Below, in pieces: positions 1-11,339 of a stretch of DNA of 18,000 nucleotides. Source of the stretch: Owenia fusiformis (lineage: Eukaryota; Annelida; Polychaeta; Sabellida; Oweniidae). The notes beneath the pieces are model-generated. The model was given only the letters and a program-made list of their open reading frames with translations, was not told the origin of the DNA and searched no databases. The stretch is taken from NCBI GenBank assembly GCA_903813345.2, contig CAIIXF020000374.1:1-18000 (forward strand), written 5' to 3'. A program made the translations under genes and the position numbers. Numbering within the stretch: the stretch's first letter is position 1; every line of letters starts with the position of its first letter.

Positions 1-222
1 CCTGTACTATTTCCCAAAAGTGTAGAATAGGCATTTTTTGCAAAAATCTACCCGTGCTATTTAAATATGCGCATAAATAAGAGATATTAATTGACTATTT
101 CTTTAAATTACAAAAATTGATTCTAGGCAAAATGTGCTTTCCAGATATAGCTCATTCAGCTCTGTACTACCTCCCCAGCTCATACTAGACACCTCCCAAC
201 ACATCTAGCCATAGGTTCCAAT
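1..222 (+). repeat. Module A1 of the satellite unit
   Basis: A1 is about 250 bp: the last 27 bases of a unit (2061-2087) plus the first 222 of the next. It aligns in the same orientation with A2 (965-1216) in the same unit. Shared landmarks are TTTGACA, CCCAAAA, CTATTTAAATATG versus TTATTTAAATATG, TTCTAGGCAAAATGTGCTTT and CTCCCAACACATC. By eye the two are roughly 80-85% alike. The copy recurs in every unit, including the truncated one. Confidence 0.85.
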
Positions 223-402
223 TTTAGTCAATATCCCAGGAAAACATCTAATTGCAGAAAGGAGGTGGGTAACTTTAATCATTCATATATCTGGAAAAAA
301 TAGTCGAATCTGCTTGCGGTTTGTATTATTTTACTAGAAAACAACTTGGGGTTACATTTTGGAGGAAATTACAATTGTTACTTAAAGGATGGGTCACTAC
401 TA
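223..402 (+). repeat. Unique spacer between A1 and the 463-bp segment
   Basis: AT-rich sequence with no match elsewhere in the unit, no long open frame and no recognised motif. It is present in all eight units. Its last two bases (TA, 401-402) are the left boundary of the inverted-end segment. Confidence 0.7.
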
Positions 403-863
403 GGGGACACTCAACCATTAGATCCTTCCGCCGAGTGGGAAGACGAATAGATGGCATTATAAAAACAAAAATATAGTCCAATTATTGTAATTACATTAGC
501 ATCACCAGTGGTTGGATTTTGGTAAGTACATGAATGAAAAGGTGTATGTATGGACCAACTCTGAGACATGATTTGATGTGATTAAGGTGCATTTTCTTTA
601 AAAAATTTGACCTTTTTGACCTGCCTCCATCTGTCAAAATCAGAATGACATTTTTTGACATTTTCTATAGATGGCGTCTTCAACAGGTGAGATCTTTTGA
701 TTTTCGTGGGGAGTTTTGATTCAAACTTTTTTCACTGACAGAGGACATACTGGGGTATGATGGAATGATAGCAAAACATCTCCACAAATCTTAGTTTTCT
801 CTGGAAGACAGATCGTTTGTATGGGAATACGCATGTTATAACAATTGGTTGGGTTAACCCTAT
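403..863. mobile_element. MITE-like segment in unit 1
   Basis: The segment is absent from short units. The join leaves one TA where long units have TA at 401-402 and at 864-865. The ends are imperfect inverted repeats: TAGGGGACACTCAACC at 401-416 against the reverse complement of 847-862, TAGGGTTAACCCAACC, which agree at 12 of 16 positions. A TA duplication with short inverted ends is the pattern of Tc1/mariner-type non-autonomous elements. The best inverted alignment includes the left TA and ends one base short on the right, so the exact ends are uncertain. No transposase frame is present. A deletion between two TA dinucleotides would give the same short units. Confidence 0.55.
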
Positions 864-874
864 TATCGCCCATT

Positions 875-956
875 CTGGAGTACCACTTTTTTTTAATTTG
901 GTCATATTTCTCAACTATTTCCAGTTTTTATTGGAACTTTCATTCATTTCAGCTCT
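875..956 (+). repeat. Module B1 of the satellite unit
   Basis: About 80 bp, from CTGGAGTACCAC to CAGCTCT. It aligns with B2 through TTTGGTCATATTTCTC, TTTTTATTGGAA and GCTCT. It starts about ten bases right of the 463-bp segment, so that segment does not belong to the duplicated module. Confidence 0.75.
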
Positions 957-964
957 CTCAATGT

Positions 965-1216
965 GTTTGACAGAGTTTCATGTCACTATGGTCCATGCTT
1001 ATCCCAAAAAGTGCTGAATAAGCATTTTTCCGCAAAAAATTTACCCCGTGTTATTTAAATATGTGAATAAATTAGAGAAATTTATTGATTATTTTTCTTA
1101 ATCACAAAAAATGATTCTAGGCAAAATGTGCTTTCCAGATACAGCTCATTCAGCTCTGTAATACCTCCCCAGCTCAAACTAGACATCTCCCAACACATCC
1201 GTCATAGGCTCCAACC
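965..1216 (+). repeat. Module A2 of the satellite unit
   Basis: This is the diverged internal copy of A1 and follows B1 after only eight bases. A1/A2 divergence is large while unit-to-unit divergence is close to nil, so the duplication predates the tandem amplification. Confidence 0.85.
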
Positions 1217-1297
1217 AGGAGTCAACTTTGTGTTAGTTTGGTCATATTTCTCCACTGTTTCCATGATTTTTATTGGAATTTTCACAAATTTTGCTCT
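1216..1297 (+). repeat. Module B2 of the satellite unit
   Basis: This is the diverged copy of B1 and lies directly after A2. It is followed by the telomere-like block rather than by module A, unlike B1. The next A-type module resumes at about 2061. Confidence 0.75.
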
Positions 1298-1320
1298 GGA
1301 AGGCTAAATCATTGGCCATG

Positions 1321-1830
1321 ACCTTACCCTAACCCCAACACTATCTCTAATCCTAACTATAGCCTAACCCTAAGCCTAACCCCAACCCCTAACCCTAACC
1401 CCAACACTACCCCTAACCCTAACTATAGTCTAACCCTAAGCCAGAGCCTAACCCCAACCCCTAACCCTAACCCCAACACTATCCCTAACCCTAACTACAG
1501 CCTAACCCTAAGCCAGAGCCTAACCCCTAACCATAACCCCAACACTACCCCTAACCCTAACTATAGCCTAACCCTAAGCCAGAGCCTAACCCTAACCCCT
1601 TACTCTAACCTCAACATTACCCCTAACCCTAACTATAGCCTAACCCTAAGCCAGAGCCTAACCCTAGCCCCTAACCCTAACCCCAACACTACCCCTAACC
1701 CTAACTATAGCCTAACCCTAAGCCAGAGCCTAACCCTAACCCCAACACTACCCCTAGCTCTATCTATAGCCTAACCCTAAGCCCAAGCCTAACCCTAACC
1801 CCTAACCCTAACCTTGACTTAGCCCTAAGT
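1321..1830 (+). repeat. Telomere-like (CCCTAA)n block, unit 1
   Basis: About 510 bp built from degenerate CCCTAA hexamers, the C-rich strand of the animal telomeric repeat TTAGGG, mixed with CCCCAA, CCCCTAA and CTATAG variants. A longer period is clear: the marker GCCAGAG recurs at 1440, 1512, 1578, 1650 and 1722, with a variant GCCCAAG at 1781, giving steps of 72, 66, 72, 72 and 59. It is therefore a ~72-bp satellite derived from telomeric hexamers rather than a clean telomere tract. The minus strand carries G runs suited to G-quadruplex formation. Confidence 0.9.
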
Positions 1831-2060
1831 AATCAAATACAGTGTACAGAGAGATCATTTATCAATTGGGAGACCTATAATTGGAAATATGTGTTGTTTT
1901 GGCTTTCTTTGATGAATATTCCCCAGGGTAGAACAACAATTGGAGAAAATGACCAATTTTTCTGTATCCTCCATACTAAATATTTCTCTGTAAACATTCA
2001 GAAGCAATAATAATGATTACTATTAGTTCATGTAATTGATAACACATGAATTGTTCTATC
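1831..2060 (+). repeat. Unique spacer after the telomere-like block
   Basis: AT-rich sequence from TAATCAAATACAG to about TTGTTCTATC, present in units 1-7. I see no coding frame and no match to the other modules. Together with the telomere-like block it separates B2 from the following A1, whereas B1 and A2 are adjacent. Confidence 0.65.
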
Positions 2061-2487
2061 ATTTGACAAAGTTTAATGACACGATGGCCTGTACTATTTC
2101 CCAAAAGTGTAGAATAGGCATTTTTTGCAAAAATCTACCCGTGCTATTTAAATATGCGCATAAATAAGAGATATTAATTGACTATTTCTTTAAATTACAA
2201 AAATTGATTCTAGGCAAAATGTGCTTTCCAGATATAGCTCATTCAGCTCTGTACTACCTCCCCAGCTCATACTAGACACCTCCCAACACATCTAGCCATA
2301 GGTTCCAATTTTAGTCAATATCCCAGGAAAACATCTAATTGCAGAAAGGAGGTGGGTAACTTTAATCATTCATATATCTGGAAAAAATAGTCGAATCTGC
2401 TTGCGGTTTGTATTATTTTACTAGAAAACAACTTGGGGTTACATTTTGGAGGAAATTACAATTGTTACTTAAAGGATGGGTCACTAC

Positions 2488-2489
2488 TA
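2488..2489. other. Empty site in short unit 2
   Basis: The sequence reads CACTACTATCGCCC, where long units read CACTACTA-GGGG ... TATTA-TCGCCC. A single TA remains at the join. This fits either an uninterrupted ancestral site or loss through 2-bp microhomology. Confidence 0.8.
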
Positions 2490-2944
2490 TCGCCCATTCT
2501 GGAGTACCACTTTTTTTTAATTTGGTCATATTTCTCAACTATTTCCAGTTTTTATTGGAACTTTCATTCATTTCAGCTCTCTCAATGTGTTTGACAGAGT
2601 TTCATGTCACTATGGTCCATGCTTATCCCAAAAAGTGCTGAATAAGCATTTTTCCGCAAAAAATTTACCCCGTGTTATTTAAATATGTGAATAAATTAGA
2701 GAAATTTATTGATTATTTTTCTTAATCACAAAAAATGATTCTAGGCAAAATGTGCTTTCCAGATACAGCTCATTCAGCTCTGTAATACCTCCCCAGCTCA
2801 AACTAGACATCTCCCAACACATCCGTCATAGGCTCCAACCAGGAGTCAACTTTGTGTTAGTTTGGTCATATTTCTCCACTGTTTCCATGATTTTTATTGG
2901 AATTTTCACAAATTTTGCTCTGGAAGGCTAAATCATTGGCCATG

Positions 2945-3454
2945 ACCTTACCCTAACCCCAACACTATCTCTAATCCTAACTATAGCCTAACCCTAAGCC
3001 TAACCCCAACCCCTAACCCTAACCCCAACACTACCCCTAACCCTAACTATAGTCTAACCCTAAGCCAGAGCCTAACCCCAACCCCTAACCCTAACCCCAA
3101 CACTATCCCTAACCCTAACTACAGCCTAACCCTAAGCCAGAGCCTAACCCCTAACCATAACCCCAACACTACCCCTAACCCTAACTATAGCCTAACCCTA
3201 AGCCAGAGCCTAACCCTAACCCCTTACTCTAACCTCAACATTACCCCTAACCCTAACTATAGCCTAACCCTAAGCCAGAGCCTAACCCTAGCCCCTAACC
3301 CTAACCCCAACACTACCCCTAACCCTAACTATAGCCTAACCCTAAGCCAGAGCCTAACCCTAACCCCAACACTACCCCTAGCTCTATCTATAGCCTAACC
3401 CTAAGCCCAAGCCTAACCCTAACCCCTAACCCTAACCTTGACTTAGCCCTAAGT
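2945..3454 (+). repeat. Telomere-like block, unit 2
   Basis: Same block as in unit 1, at the same distance from B2. Its presence in a short unit shows it is independent of the 463-bp segment. Confidence 0.9.
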
Positions 3455-4113
3455 AATCAAATACAGTGTACAGAGAGATCATTTATCAATTGGGAGACCT
3501 ATAATTGGAAATATGTGTTGTTTTGGCTTTCTTTGATGAATATTCCCCAGGGTAGAACAACAATTGGAGAAAATGACCAATTTTTCTGTATCCTCCATAC
3601 TAAATATTTCTCTGTAAACATTCAGAAGCAATAATAATGATTACTATTAGTTCATGTAATTGATAACACATGAATTGTTCTATCATTTGACAAAGTTTAA
3701 TGACACGATGGCCTGTACTATTTCCCAAAAGTGTAGAATAGGCATTTTTTGCAAAAATCTACCCGTGCTATTTAAATATGCGCATAAATAAGAGATATTA
3801 ATTGACTATTTCTTTAAATTACAAAAATTGATTCTAGGCAAAATGTGCTTTCCAGATATAGCTCATTCAGCTCTGTACTACCTCCCCAGCTCATACTAGA
3901 CACCTCCCAACACATCTAGCCATAGGTTCCAATTTTAGTCAATATCCCAGGAAAACATCTAATTGCAGAAAGGAGGTGGGTAACTTTAATCATTCATATA
4001 TCTGGAAAAAATAGTCGAATCTGCTTGCGGTTTGTATTATTTTACTAGAAAACAACTTGGGGTTACATTTTGGAGGAAATTACAATTGTTACTTAAAGGA
4101 TGGGTCACTACTA

Positions 4114-4574
4114 GGGGACACTCAACCATTAGATCCTTCCGCCGAGTGGGAAGACGAATAGATGGCATTATAAAAACAAAAATATAGTCCAATTATTGTA
4201 ATTACATTAGCATCACCAGTGGTTGGATTTTGGTAAGTACATGAATGAAAAGGTGTATGTATGGACCAACTCTGAGACATGATTTGATGTGATTAAGGTG
4301 CATTTTCTTTAAAAAATTTGACCTTTTTGACCTGCCTCCATCTGTCAAAATCAGAATGACATTTTTTGACATTTTCTATAGATGGCGTCTTCAACAGGTG
4401 AGATCTTTTGATTTTCGTGGGGAGTTTTGATTCAAACTTTTTTCACTGACAGAGGACATACTGGGGTATGATGGAATGATAGCAAAACATCTCCACAAAT
4501 CTTAGTTTTCTCTGGAAGACAGATCGTTTGTATGGGAATACGCATGTTATAACAATTGGTTGGGTTAACCCTAT
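4114..4574. mobile_element. MITE-like segment in unit 3
   Basis: Same segment as at 403-863, with the same flanking TA dinucleotides. It was copied with its satellite unit rather than inserted independently, because the insertion point is identical. Confidence 0.55.
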
Positions 4575-5031
4575 TATCGCCCATTCTGGAGTACCACTTT
4601 TTTTTAATTTGGTCATATTTCTCAACTATTTCCAGTTTTTATTGGAACTTTCATTCATTTCAGCTCTCTCAATGTGTTTGACAGAGTTTCATGTCACTAT
4701 GGTCCATGCTTATCCCAAAAAGTGCTGAATAAGCATTTTTCCGCAAAAAATTTACCCCGTGTTATTTAAATATGTGAATAAATTAGAGAAATTTATTGAT
4801 TATTTTTCTTAATCACAAAAAATGATTCTAGGCAAAATGTGCTTTCCAGATACAGCTCATTCAGCTCTGTAATACCTCCCCAGCTCAAACTAGACATCTC
4901 CCAACACATCCGTCATAGGCTCCAACCAGGAGTCAACTTTGTGTTAGTTTGGTCATATTTCTCCACTGTTTCCATGATTTTTATTGGAATTTTCACAAAT
5001 TTTGCTCTGGAAGGCTAAATCATTGGCCATG

Positions 5032-5541
5032 ACCTTACCCTAACCCCAACACTATCTCTAATCCTAACTATAGCCTAACCCTAAGCCTAACCCCAACCCC
5101 TAACCCTAACCCCAACACTACCCCTAACCCTAACTATAGTCTAACCCTAAGCCAGAGCCTAACCCCAACCCCTAACCCTAACCCCAACACTATCCCTAAC
5201 CCTAACTACAGCCTAACCCTAAGCCAGAGCCTAACCCCTAACCATAACCCCAACACTACCCCTAACCCTAACTATAGCCTAACCCTAAGCCAGAGCCTAA
5301 CCCTAACCCCTTACTCTAACCTCAACATTACCCCTAACCCTAACTATAGCCTAACCCTAAGCCAGAGCCTAACCCTAGCCCCTAACCCTAACCCCAACAC
5401 TACCCCTAACCCTAACTATAGCCTAACCCTAAGCCAGAGCCTAACCCTAACCCCAACACTACCCCTAGCTCTATCTATAGCCTAACCCTAAGCCCAAGCC
5501 TAACCCTAACCCCTAACCCTAACCTTGACTTAGCCCTAAGT
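5032..5541 (+). repeat. Telomere-like block, unit 3
   Basis: Same block, offset 3711 from unit 1, with the same irregular monomer steps. Confidence 0.9.
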
Positions 5542-6200
5542 AATCAAATACAGTGTACAGAGAGATCATTTATCAATTGGGAGACCTATAATTGGAAATA
5601 TGTGTTGTTTTGGCTTTCTTTGATGAATATTCCCCAGGGTAGAACAACAATTGGAGAAAATGACCAATTTTTCTGTATCCTCCATACTAAATATTTCTCT
5701 GTAAACATTCAGAAGCAATAATAATGATTACTATTAGTTCATGTAATTGATAACACATGAATTGTTCTATCATTTGACAAAGTTTAATGACACGATGGCC
5801 TGTACTATTTCCCAAAAGTGTAGAATAGGCATTTTTTGCAAAAATCTACCCGTGCTATTTAAATATGCGCATAAATAAGAGATATTAATTGACTATTTCT
5901 TTAAATTACAAAAATTGATTCTAGGCAAAATGTGCTTTCCAGATATAGCTCATTCAGCTCTGTACTACCTCCCCAGCTCATACTAGACACCTCCCAACAC
6001 ATCTAGCCATAGGTTCCAATTTTAGTCAATATCCCAGGAAAACATCTAATTGCAGAAAGGAGGTGGGTAACTTTAATCATTCATATATCTGGAAAAAATA
6101 GTCGAATCTGCTTGCGGTTTGTATTATTTTACTAGAAAACAACTTGGGGTTACATTTTGGAGGAAATTACAATTGTTACTTAAAGGATGGGTCACTACTA

Positions 6201-6661
6201 GGGGACACTCAACCATTAGATCCTTCCGCCGAGTGGGAAGACGAATAGATGGCATTATAAAAACAAAAATATAGTCCAATTATTGTAATTACATTAGCAT
6301 CACCAGTGGTTGGATTTTGGTAAGTACATGAATGAAAAGGTGTATGTATGGACCAACTCTGAGACATGATTTGATGTGATTAAGGTGCATTTTCTTTAAA
6401 AAATTTGACCTTTTTGACCTGCCTCCATCTGTCAAAATCAGAATGACATTTTTTGACATTTTCTATAGATGGCGTCTTCAACAGGTGAGATCTTTTGATT
6501 TTCGTGGGGAGTTTTGATTCAAACTTTTTTCACTGACAGAGGACATACTGGGGTATGATGGAATGATAGCAAAACATCTCCACAAATCTTAGTTTTCTCT
6601 GGAAGACAGATCGTTTGTATGGGAATACGCATGTTATAACAATTGGTTGGGTTAACCCTAT
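6201..6661. mobile_element. MITE-like segment in unit 4
   Basis: Same segment and insertion point as in unit 1, offset 5798. Confidence 0.55.
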
Positions 6662-7118
6662 TATCGCCCATTCTGGAGTACCACTTTTTTTTAATTTGGT
6701 CATATTTCTCAACTATTTCCAGTTTTTATTGGAACTTTCATTCATTTCAGCTCTCTCAATGTGTTTGACAGAGTTTCATGTCACTATGGTCCATGCTTAT
6801 CCCAAAAAGTGCTGAATAAGCATTTTTCCGCAAAAAATTTACCCCGTGTTATTTAAATATGTGAATAAATTAGAGAAATTTATTGATTATTTTTCTTAAT
6901 CACAAAAAATGATTCTAGGCAAAATGTGCTTTCCAGATACAGCTCATTCAGCTCTGTAATACCTCCCCAGCTCAAACTAGACATCTCCCAACACATCCGT
7001 CATAGGCTCCAACCAGGAGTCAACTTTGTGTTAGTTTGGTCATATTTCTCCACTGTTTCCATGATTTTTATTGGAATTTTCACAAATTTTGCTCTGGAAG
7101 GCTAAATCATTGGCCATG

Positions 7119-7628
7119 ACCTTACCCTAACCCCAACACTATCTCTAATCCTAACTATAGCCTAACCCTAAGCCTAACCCCAACCCCTAACCCTAACCCC
7201 AACACTACCCCTAACCCTAACTATAGTCTAACCCTAAGCCAGAGCCTAACCCCAACCCCTAACCCTAACCCCAACACTATCCCTAACCCTAACTACAGCC
7301 TAACCCTAAGCCAGAGCCTAACCCCTAACCATAACCCCAACACTACCCCTAACCCTAACTATAGCCTAACCCTAAGCCAGAGCCTAACCCTAACCCCTTA
7401 CTCTAACCTCAACATTACCCCTAACCCTAACTATAGCCTAACCCTAAGCCAGAGCCTAACCCTAGCCCCTAACCCTAACCCCAACACTACCCCTAACCCT
7501 AACTATAGCCTAACCCTAAGCCAGAGCCTAACCCTAACCCCAACACTACCCCTAGCTCTATCTATAGCCTAACCCTAAGCCCAAGCCTAACCCTAACCCC
7601 TAACCCTAACCTTGACTTAGCCCTAAGT
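7119..7628 (+). repeat. Telomere-like block, unit 4
   Basis: Same block, offset 5798 from unit 1. Confidence 0.9.
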
Positions 7629-8285
7629 AATCAAATACAGTGTACAGAGAGATCATTTATCAATTGGGAGACCTATAATTGGAAATATGTGTTGTTTTGG
7701 CTTTCTTTGATGAATATTCCCCAGGGTAGAACAACAATTGGAGAAAATGACCAATTTTTCTGTATCCTCCATACTAAATATTTCTCTGTAAACATTCAGA
7801 AGCAATAATAATGATTACTATTAGTTCATGTAATTGATAACACATGAATTGTTCTATCATTTGACAAAGTTTAATGACACGATGGCCTGTACTATTTCCC
7901 AAAAGTGTAGAATAGGCATTTTTTGCAAAAATCTACCCGTGCTATTTAAATATGCGCATAAATAAGAGATATTAATTGACTATTTCTTTAAATTACAAAA
8001 ATTGATTCTAGGCAAAATGTGCTTTCCAGATATAGCTCATTCAGCTCTGTACTACCTCCCCAGCTCATACTAGACACCTCCCAACACATCTAGCCATAGG
8101 TTCCAATTTTAGTCAATATCCCAGGAAAACATCTAATTGCAGAAAGGAGGTGGGTAACTTTAATCATTCATATATCTGGAAAAAATAGTCGAATCTGCTT
8201 GCGGTTTGTATTATTTTACTAGAAAACAACTTGGGGTTACATTTTGGAGGAAATTACAATTGTTACTTAAAGGATGGGTCACTAC

Positions 8286-8287
8286 TA
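8286..8287. other. Empty site in short unit 5
   Basis: Identical join to that in unit 2, exactly 5798 bases later. Confidence 0.8.
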
Positions 8288-8742
8288 TCGCCCATTCTGG
8301 AGTACCACTTTTTTTTAATTTGGTCATATTTCTCAACTATTTCCAGTTTTTATTGGAACTTTCATTCATTTCAGCTCTCTCAATGTGTTTGACAGAGTTT
8401 CATGTCACTATGGTCCATGCTTATCCCAAAAAGTGCTGAATAAGCATTTTTCCGCAAAAAATTTACCCCGTGTTATTTAAATATGTGAATAAATTAGAGA
8501 AATTTATTGATTATTTTTCTTAATCACAAAAAATGATTCTAGGCAAAATGTGCTTTCCAGATACAGCTCATTCAGCTCTGTAATACCTCCCCAGCTCAAA
8601 CTAGACATCTCCCAACACATCCGTCATAGGCTCCAACCAGGAGTCAACTTTGTGTTAGTTTGGTCATATTTCTCCACTGTTTCCATGATTTTTATTGGAA
8701 TTTTCACAAATTTTGCTCTGGAAGGCTAAATCATTGGCCATG

Positions 8743-9252
8743 ACCTTACCCTAACCCCAACACTATCTCTAATCCTAACTATAGCCTAACCCTAAGCCTA
8801 ACCCCAACCCCTAACCCTAACCCCAACACTACCCCTAACCCTAACTATAGTCTAACCCTAAGCCAGAGCCTAACCCCAACCCCTAACCCTAACCCCAACA
8901 CTATCCCTAACCCTAACTACAGCCTAACCCTAAGCCAGAGCCTAACCCCTAACCATAACCCCAACACTACCCCTAACCCTAACTATAGCCTAACCCTAAG
9001 CCAGAGCCTAACCCTAACCCCTTACTCTAACCTCAACATTACCCCTAACCCTAACTATAGCCTAACCCTAAGCCAGAGCCTAACCCTAGCCCCTAACCCT
9101 AACCCCAACACTACCCCTAACCCTAACTATAGCCTAACCCTAAGCCAGAGCCTAACCCTAACCCCAACACTACCCCTAGCTCTATCTATAGCCTAACCCT
9201 AAGCCCAAGCCTAACCCTAACCCCTAACCCTAACCTTGACTTAGCCCTAAGT
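8743..9252 (+). repeat. Telomere-like block, unit 5
   Basis: Same block within the second short unit. Confidence 0.9.
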
Positions 9253-9911
9253 AATCAAATACAGTGTACAGAGAGATCATTTATCAATTGGGAGACCTAT
9301 AATTGGAAATATGTGTTGTTTTGGCTTTCTTTGATGAATATTCCCCAGGGTAGAACAACAATTGGAGAAAATGACCAATTTTTCTGTATCCTCCATACTA
9401 AATATTTCTCTGTAAACATTCAGAAGCAATAATAATGATTACTATTAGTTCATGTAATTGATAACACATGAATTGTTCTATCATTTGACAAAGTTTAATG
9501 ACACGATGGCCTGTACTATTTCCCAAAAGTGTAGAATAGGCATTTTTTGCAAAAATCTACCCGTGCTATTTAAATATGCGCATAAATAAGAGATATTAAT
9601 TGACTATTTCTTTAAATTACAAAAATTGATTCTAGGCAAAATGTGCTTTCCAGATATAGCTCATTCAGCTCTGTACTACCTCCCCAGCTCATACTAGACA
9701 CCTCCCAACACATCTAGCCATAGGTTCCAATTTTAGTCAATATCCCAGGAAAACATCTAATTGCAGAAAGGAGGTGGGTAACTTTAATCATTCATATATC
9801 TGGAAAAAATAGTCGAATCTGCTTGCGGTTTGTATTATTTTACTAGAAAACAACTTGGGGTTACATTTTGGAGGAAATTACAATTGTTACTTAAAGGATG
9901 GGTCACTACTA

Positions 9912-10372
9912 GGGGACACTCAACCATTAGATCCTTCCGCCGAGTGGGAAGACGAATAGATGGCATTATAAAAACAAAAATATAGTCCAATTATTGTAAT
10001 TACATTAGCATCACCAGTGGTTGGATTTTGGTAAGTACATGAATGAAAAGGTGTATGTATGGACCAACTCTGAGACATGATTTGATGTGATTAAGGTGCA
10101 TTTTCTTTAAAAAATTTGACCTTTTTGACCTGCCTCCATCTGTCAAAATCAGAATGACATTTTTTGACATTTTCTATAGATGGCGTCTTCAACAGGTGAG
10201 ATCTTTTGATTTTCGTGGGGAGTTTTGATTCAAACTTTTTTCACTGACAGAGGACATACTGGGGTATGATGGAATGATAGCAAAACATCTCCACAAATCT
10301 TAGTTTTCTCTGGAAGACAGATCGTTTGTATGGGAATACGCATGTTATAACAATTGGTTGGGTTAACCCTAT
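9912..10372. mobile_element. MITE-like segment in unit 6
   Basis: Same segment and insertion point as in unit 1, offset 9509. Confidence 0.55.
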
Positions 10373-10829
10373 TATCGCCCATTCTGGAGTACCACTTTTT
10401 TTTAATTTGGTCATATTTCTCAACTATTTCCAGTTTTTATTGGAACTTTCATTCATTTCAGCTCTCTCAATGTGTTTGACAGAGTTTCATGTCACTATGG
10501 TCCATGCTTATCCCAAAAAGTGCTGAATAAGCATTTTTCCGCAAAAAATTTACCCCGTGTTATTTAAATATGTGAATAAATTAGAGAAATTTATTGATTA
10601 TTTTTCTTAATCACAAAAAATGATTCTAGGCAAAATGTGCTTTCCAGATACAGCTCATTCAGCTCTGTAATACCTCCCCAGCTCAAACTAGACATCTCCC
10701 AACACATCCGTCATAGGCTCCAACCAGGAGTCAACTTTGTGTTAGTTTGGTCATATTTCTCCACTGTTTCCATGATTTTTATTGGAATTTTCACAAATTT
10801 TGCTCTGGAAGGCTAAATCATTGGCCATG

Positions 10830-11339
10830 ACCTTACCCTAACCCCAACACTATCTCTAATCCTAACTATAGCCTAACCCTAAGCCTAACCCCAACCCCTA
10901 ACCCTAACCCCAACACTACCCCTAACCCTAACTATAGTCTAACCCTAAGCCAGAGCCTAACCCCAACCCCTAACCCTAACCCCAACACTATCCCTAACCC
11001 TAACTACAGCCTAACCCTAAGCCAGAGCCTAACCCCTAACCATAACCCCAACACTACCCCTAACCCTAACTATAGCCTAACCCTAAGCCAGAGCCTAACC
11101 CTAACCCCTTACTCTAACCTCAACATTACCCCTAACCCTAACTATAGCCTAACCCTAAGCCAGAGCCTAACCCTAGCCCCTAACCCTAACCCCAACACTA
11201 CCCCTAACCCTAACTATAGCCTAACCCTAAGCCAGAGCCTAACCCTAACCCCAACACTACCCCTAGCTCTATCTATAGCCTAACCCTAAGCCCAAGCCTA
11301 ACCCTAACCCCTAACCCTAACCTTGACTTAGCCCTAAGT
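10830..11339 (+). repeat. Telomere-like block, unit 6
   Basis: Same block, offset 9509 from unit 1. Confidence 0.9.

Larger units (their letters stand above)
1..2087 (+). repeat. Satellite unit 1, long form
   Basis: This is the reference unit. In order it has module A1 (1-222), a unique spacer (223-402), the 463-bp inverted-end segment (403-865), module B1 (875-956), module A2 (965-1216), module B2 (1216-1297), a telomere-like block (1321-1830), a second unique spacer (1831-2060), and the first 27 bases of the next A1 (2061-2087). The phase is arbitrary: it begins where the window begins. Confidence 0.95.
2088..3711 (+). repeat. Satellite unit 2, short form
   Basis: This 1624-bp unit has the reference layout but passes directly from the first spacer to B1 at 2489/2490, lacking the 463-bp segment. 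The join creates a 77-codon open frame (2408-2641) that no other unit type has. Its sequence resembles no family I know and it runs across repeat modules, so I do not call it a gene. Confidence 0.95.
3712..5798 (+). repeat. Satellite unit 3, long form
   Basis: This 2087-bp unit matches unit 1 with an offset of 3711 and closes the first 5798-bp long-short-long higher-order repeat. Confidence 0.95.
5799..7885 (+). repeat. Satellite unit 4, long form
   Basis: This 2087-bp unit matches unit 1 with an offset of 5798 and opens the second long-short-long higher-order repeat. Confidence 0.95.
7886..9509 (+). repeat. Satellite unit 5, short form
   Basis: This 1624-bp unit lies 5798 bases after unit 2 and has the same join at 8287/8288. 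Sharing the breakpoint means the two short units descend from one event and were copied together within the higher-order repeat. Confidence 0.95.

Noticed and set aside
732-914. Recurrent 60-codon minus-strand frame in long units
   Set aside because: It overlaps the plus-strand frame, spans the boundary of the 463-bp segment, resembles no known protein and appears only as a copy of the repeat. It is not a transposase fragment that I can recognise.
817-1017. Recurrent 66-codon (long units) and 77-codon (short units, 2408-2641) plus-strand frames
   Set aside because: They repeat only because the satellite repeats. They run across the segment edge and modules B1 and A2, match no known family, and their starts differ between unit types.
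1321-1830. True telomere end or CRISPR-like array
   Set aside because: Telomere end: the hexamers are degenerate, have a longer period and lie between ordinary sequences in every unit. CRISPR: there are no constant repeats with unique spacers, and the DNA is eukaryotic.
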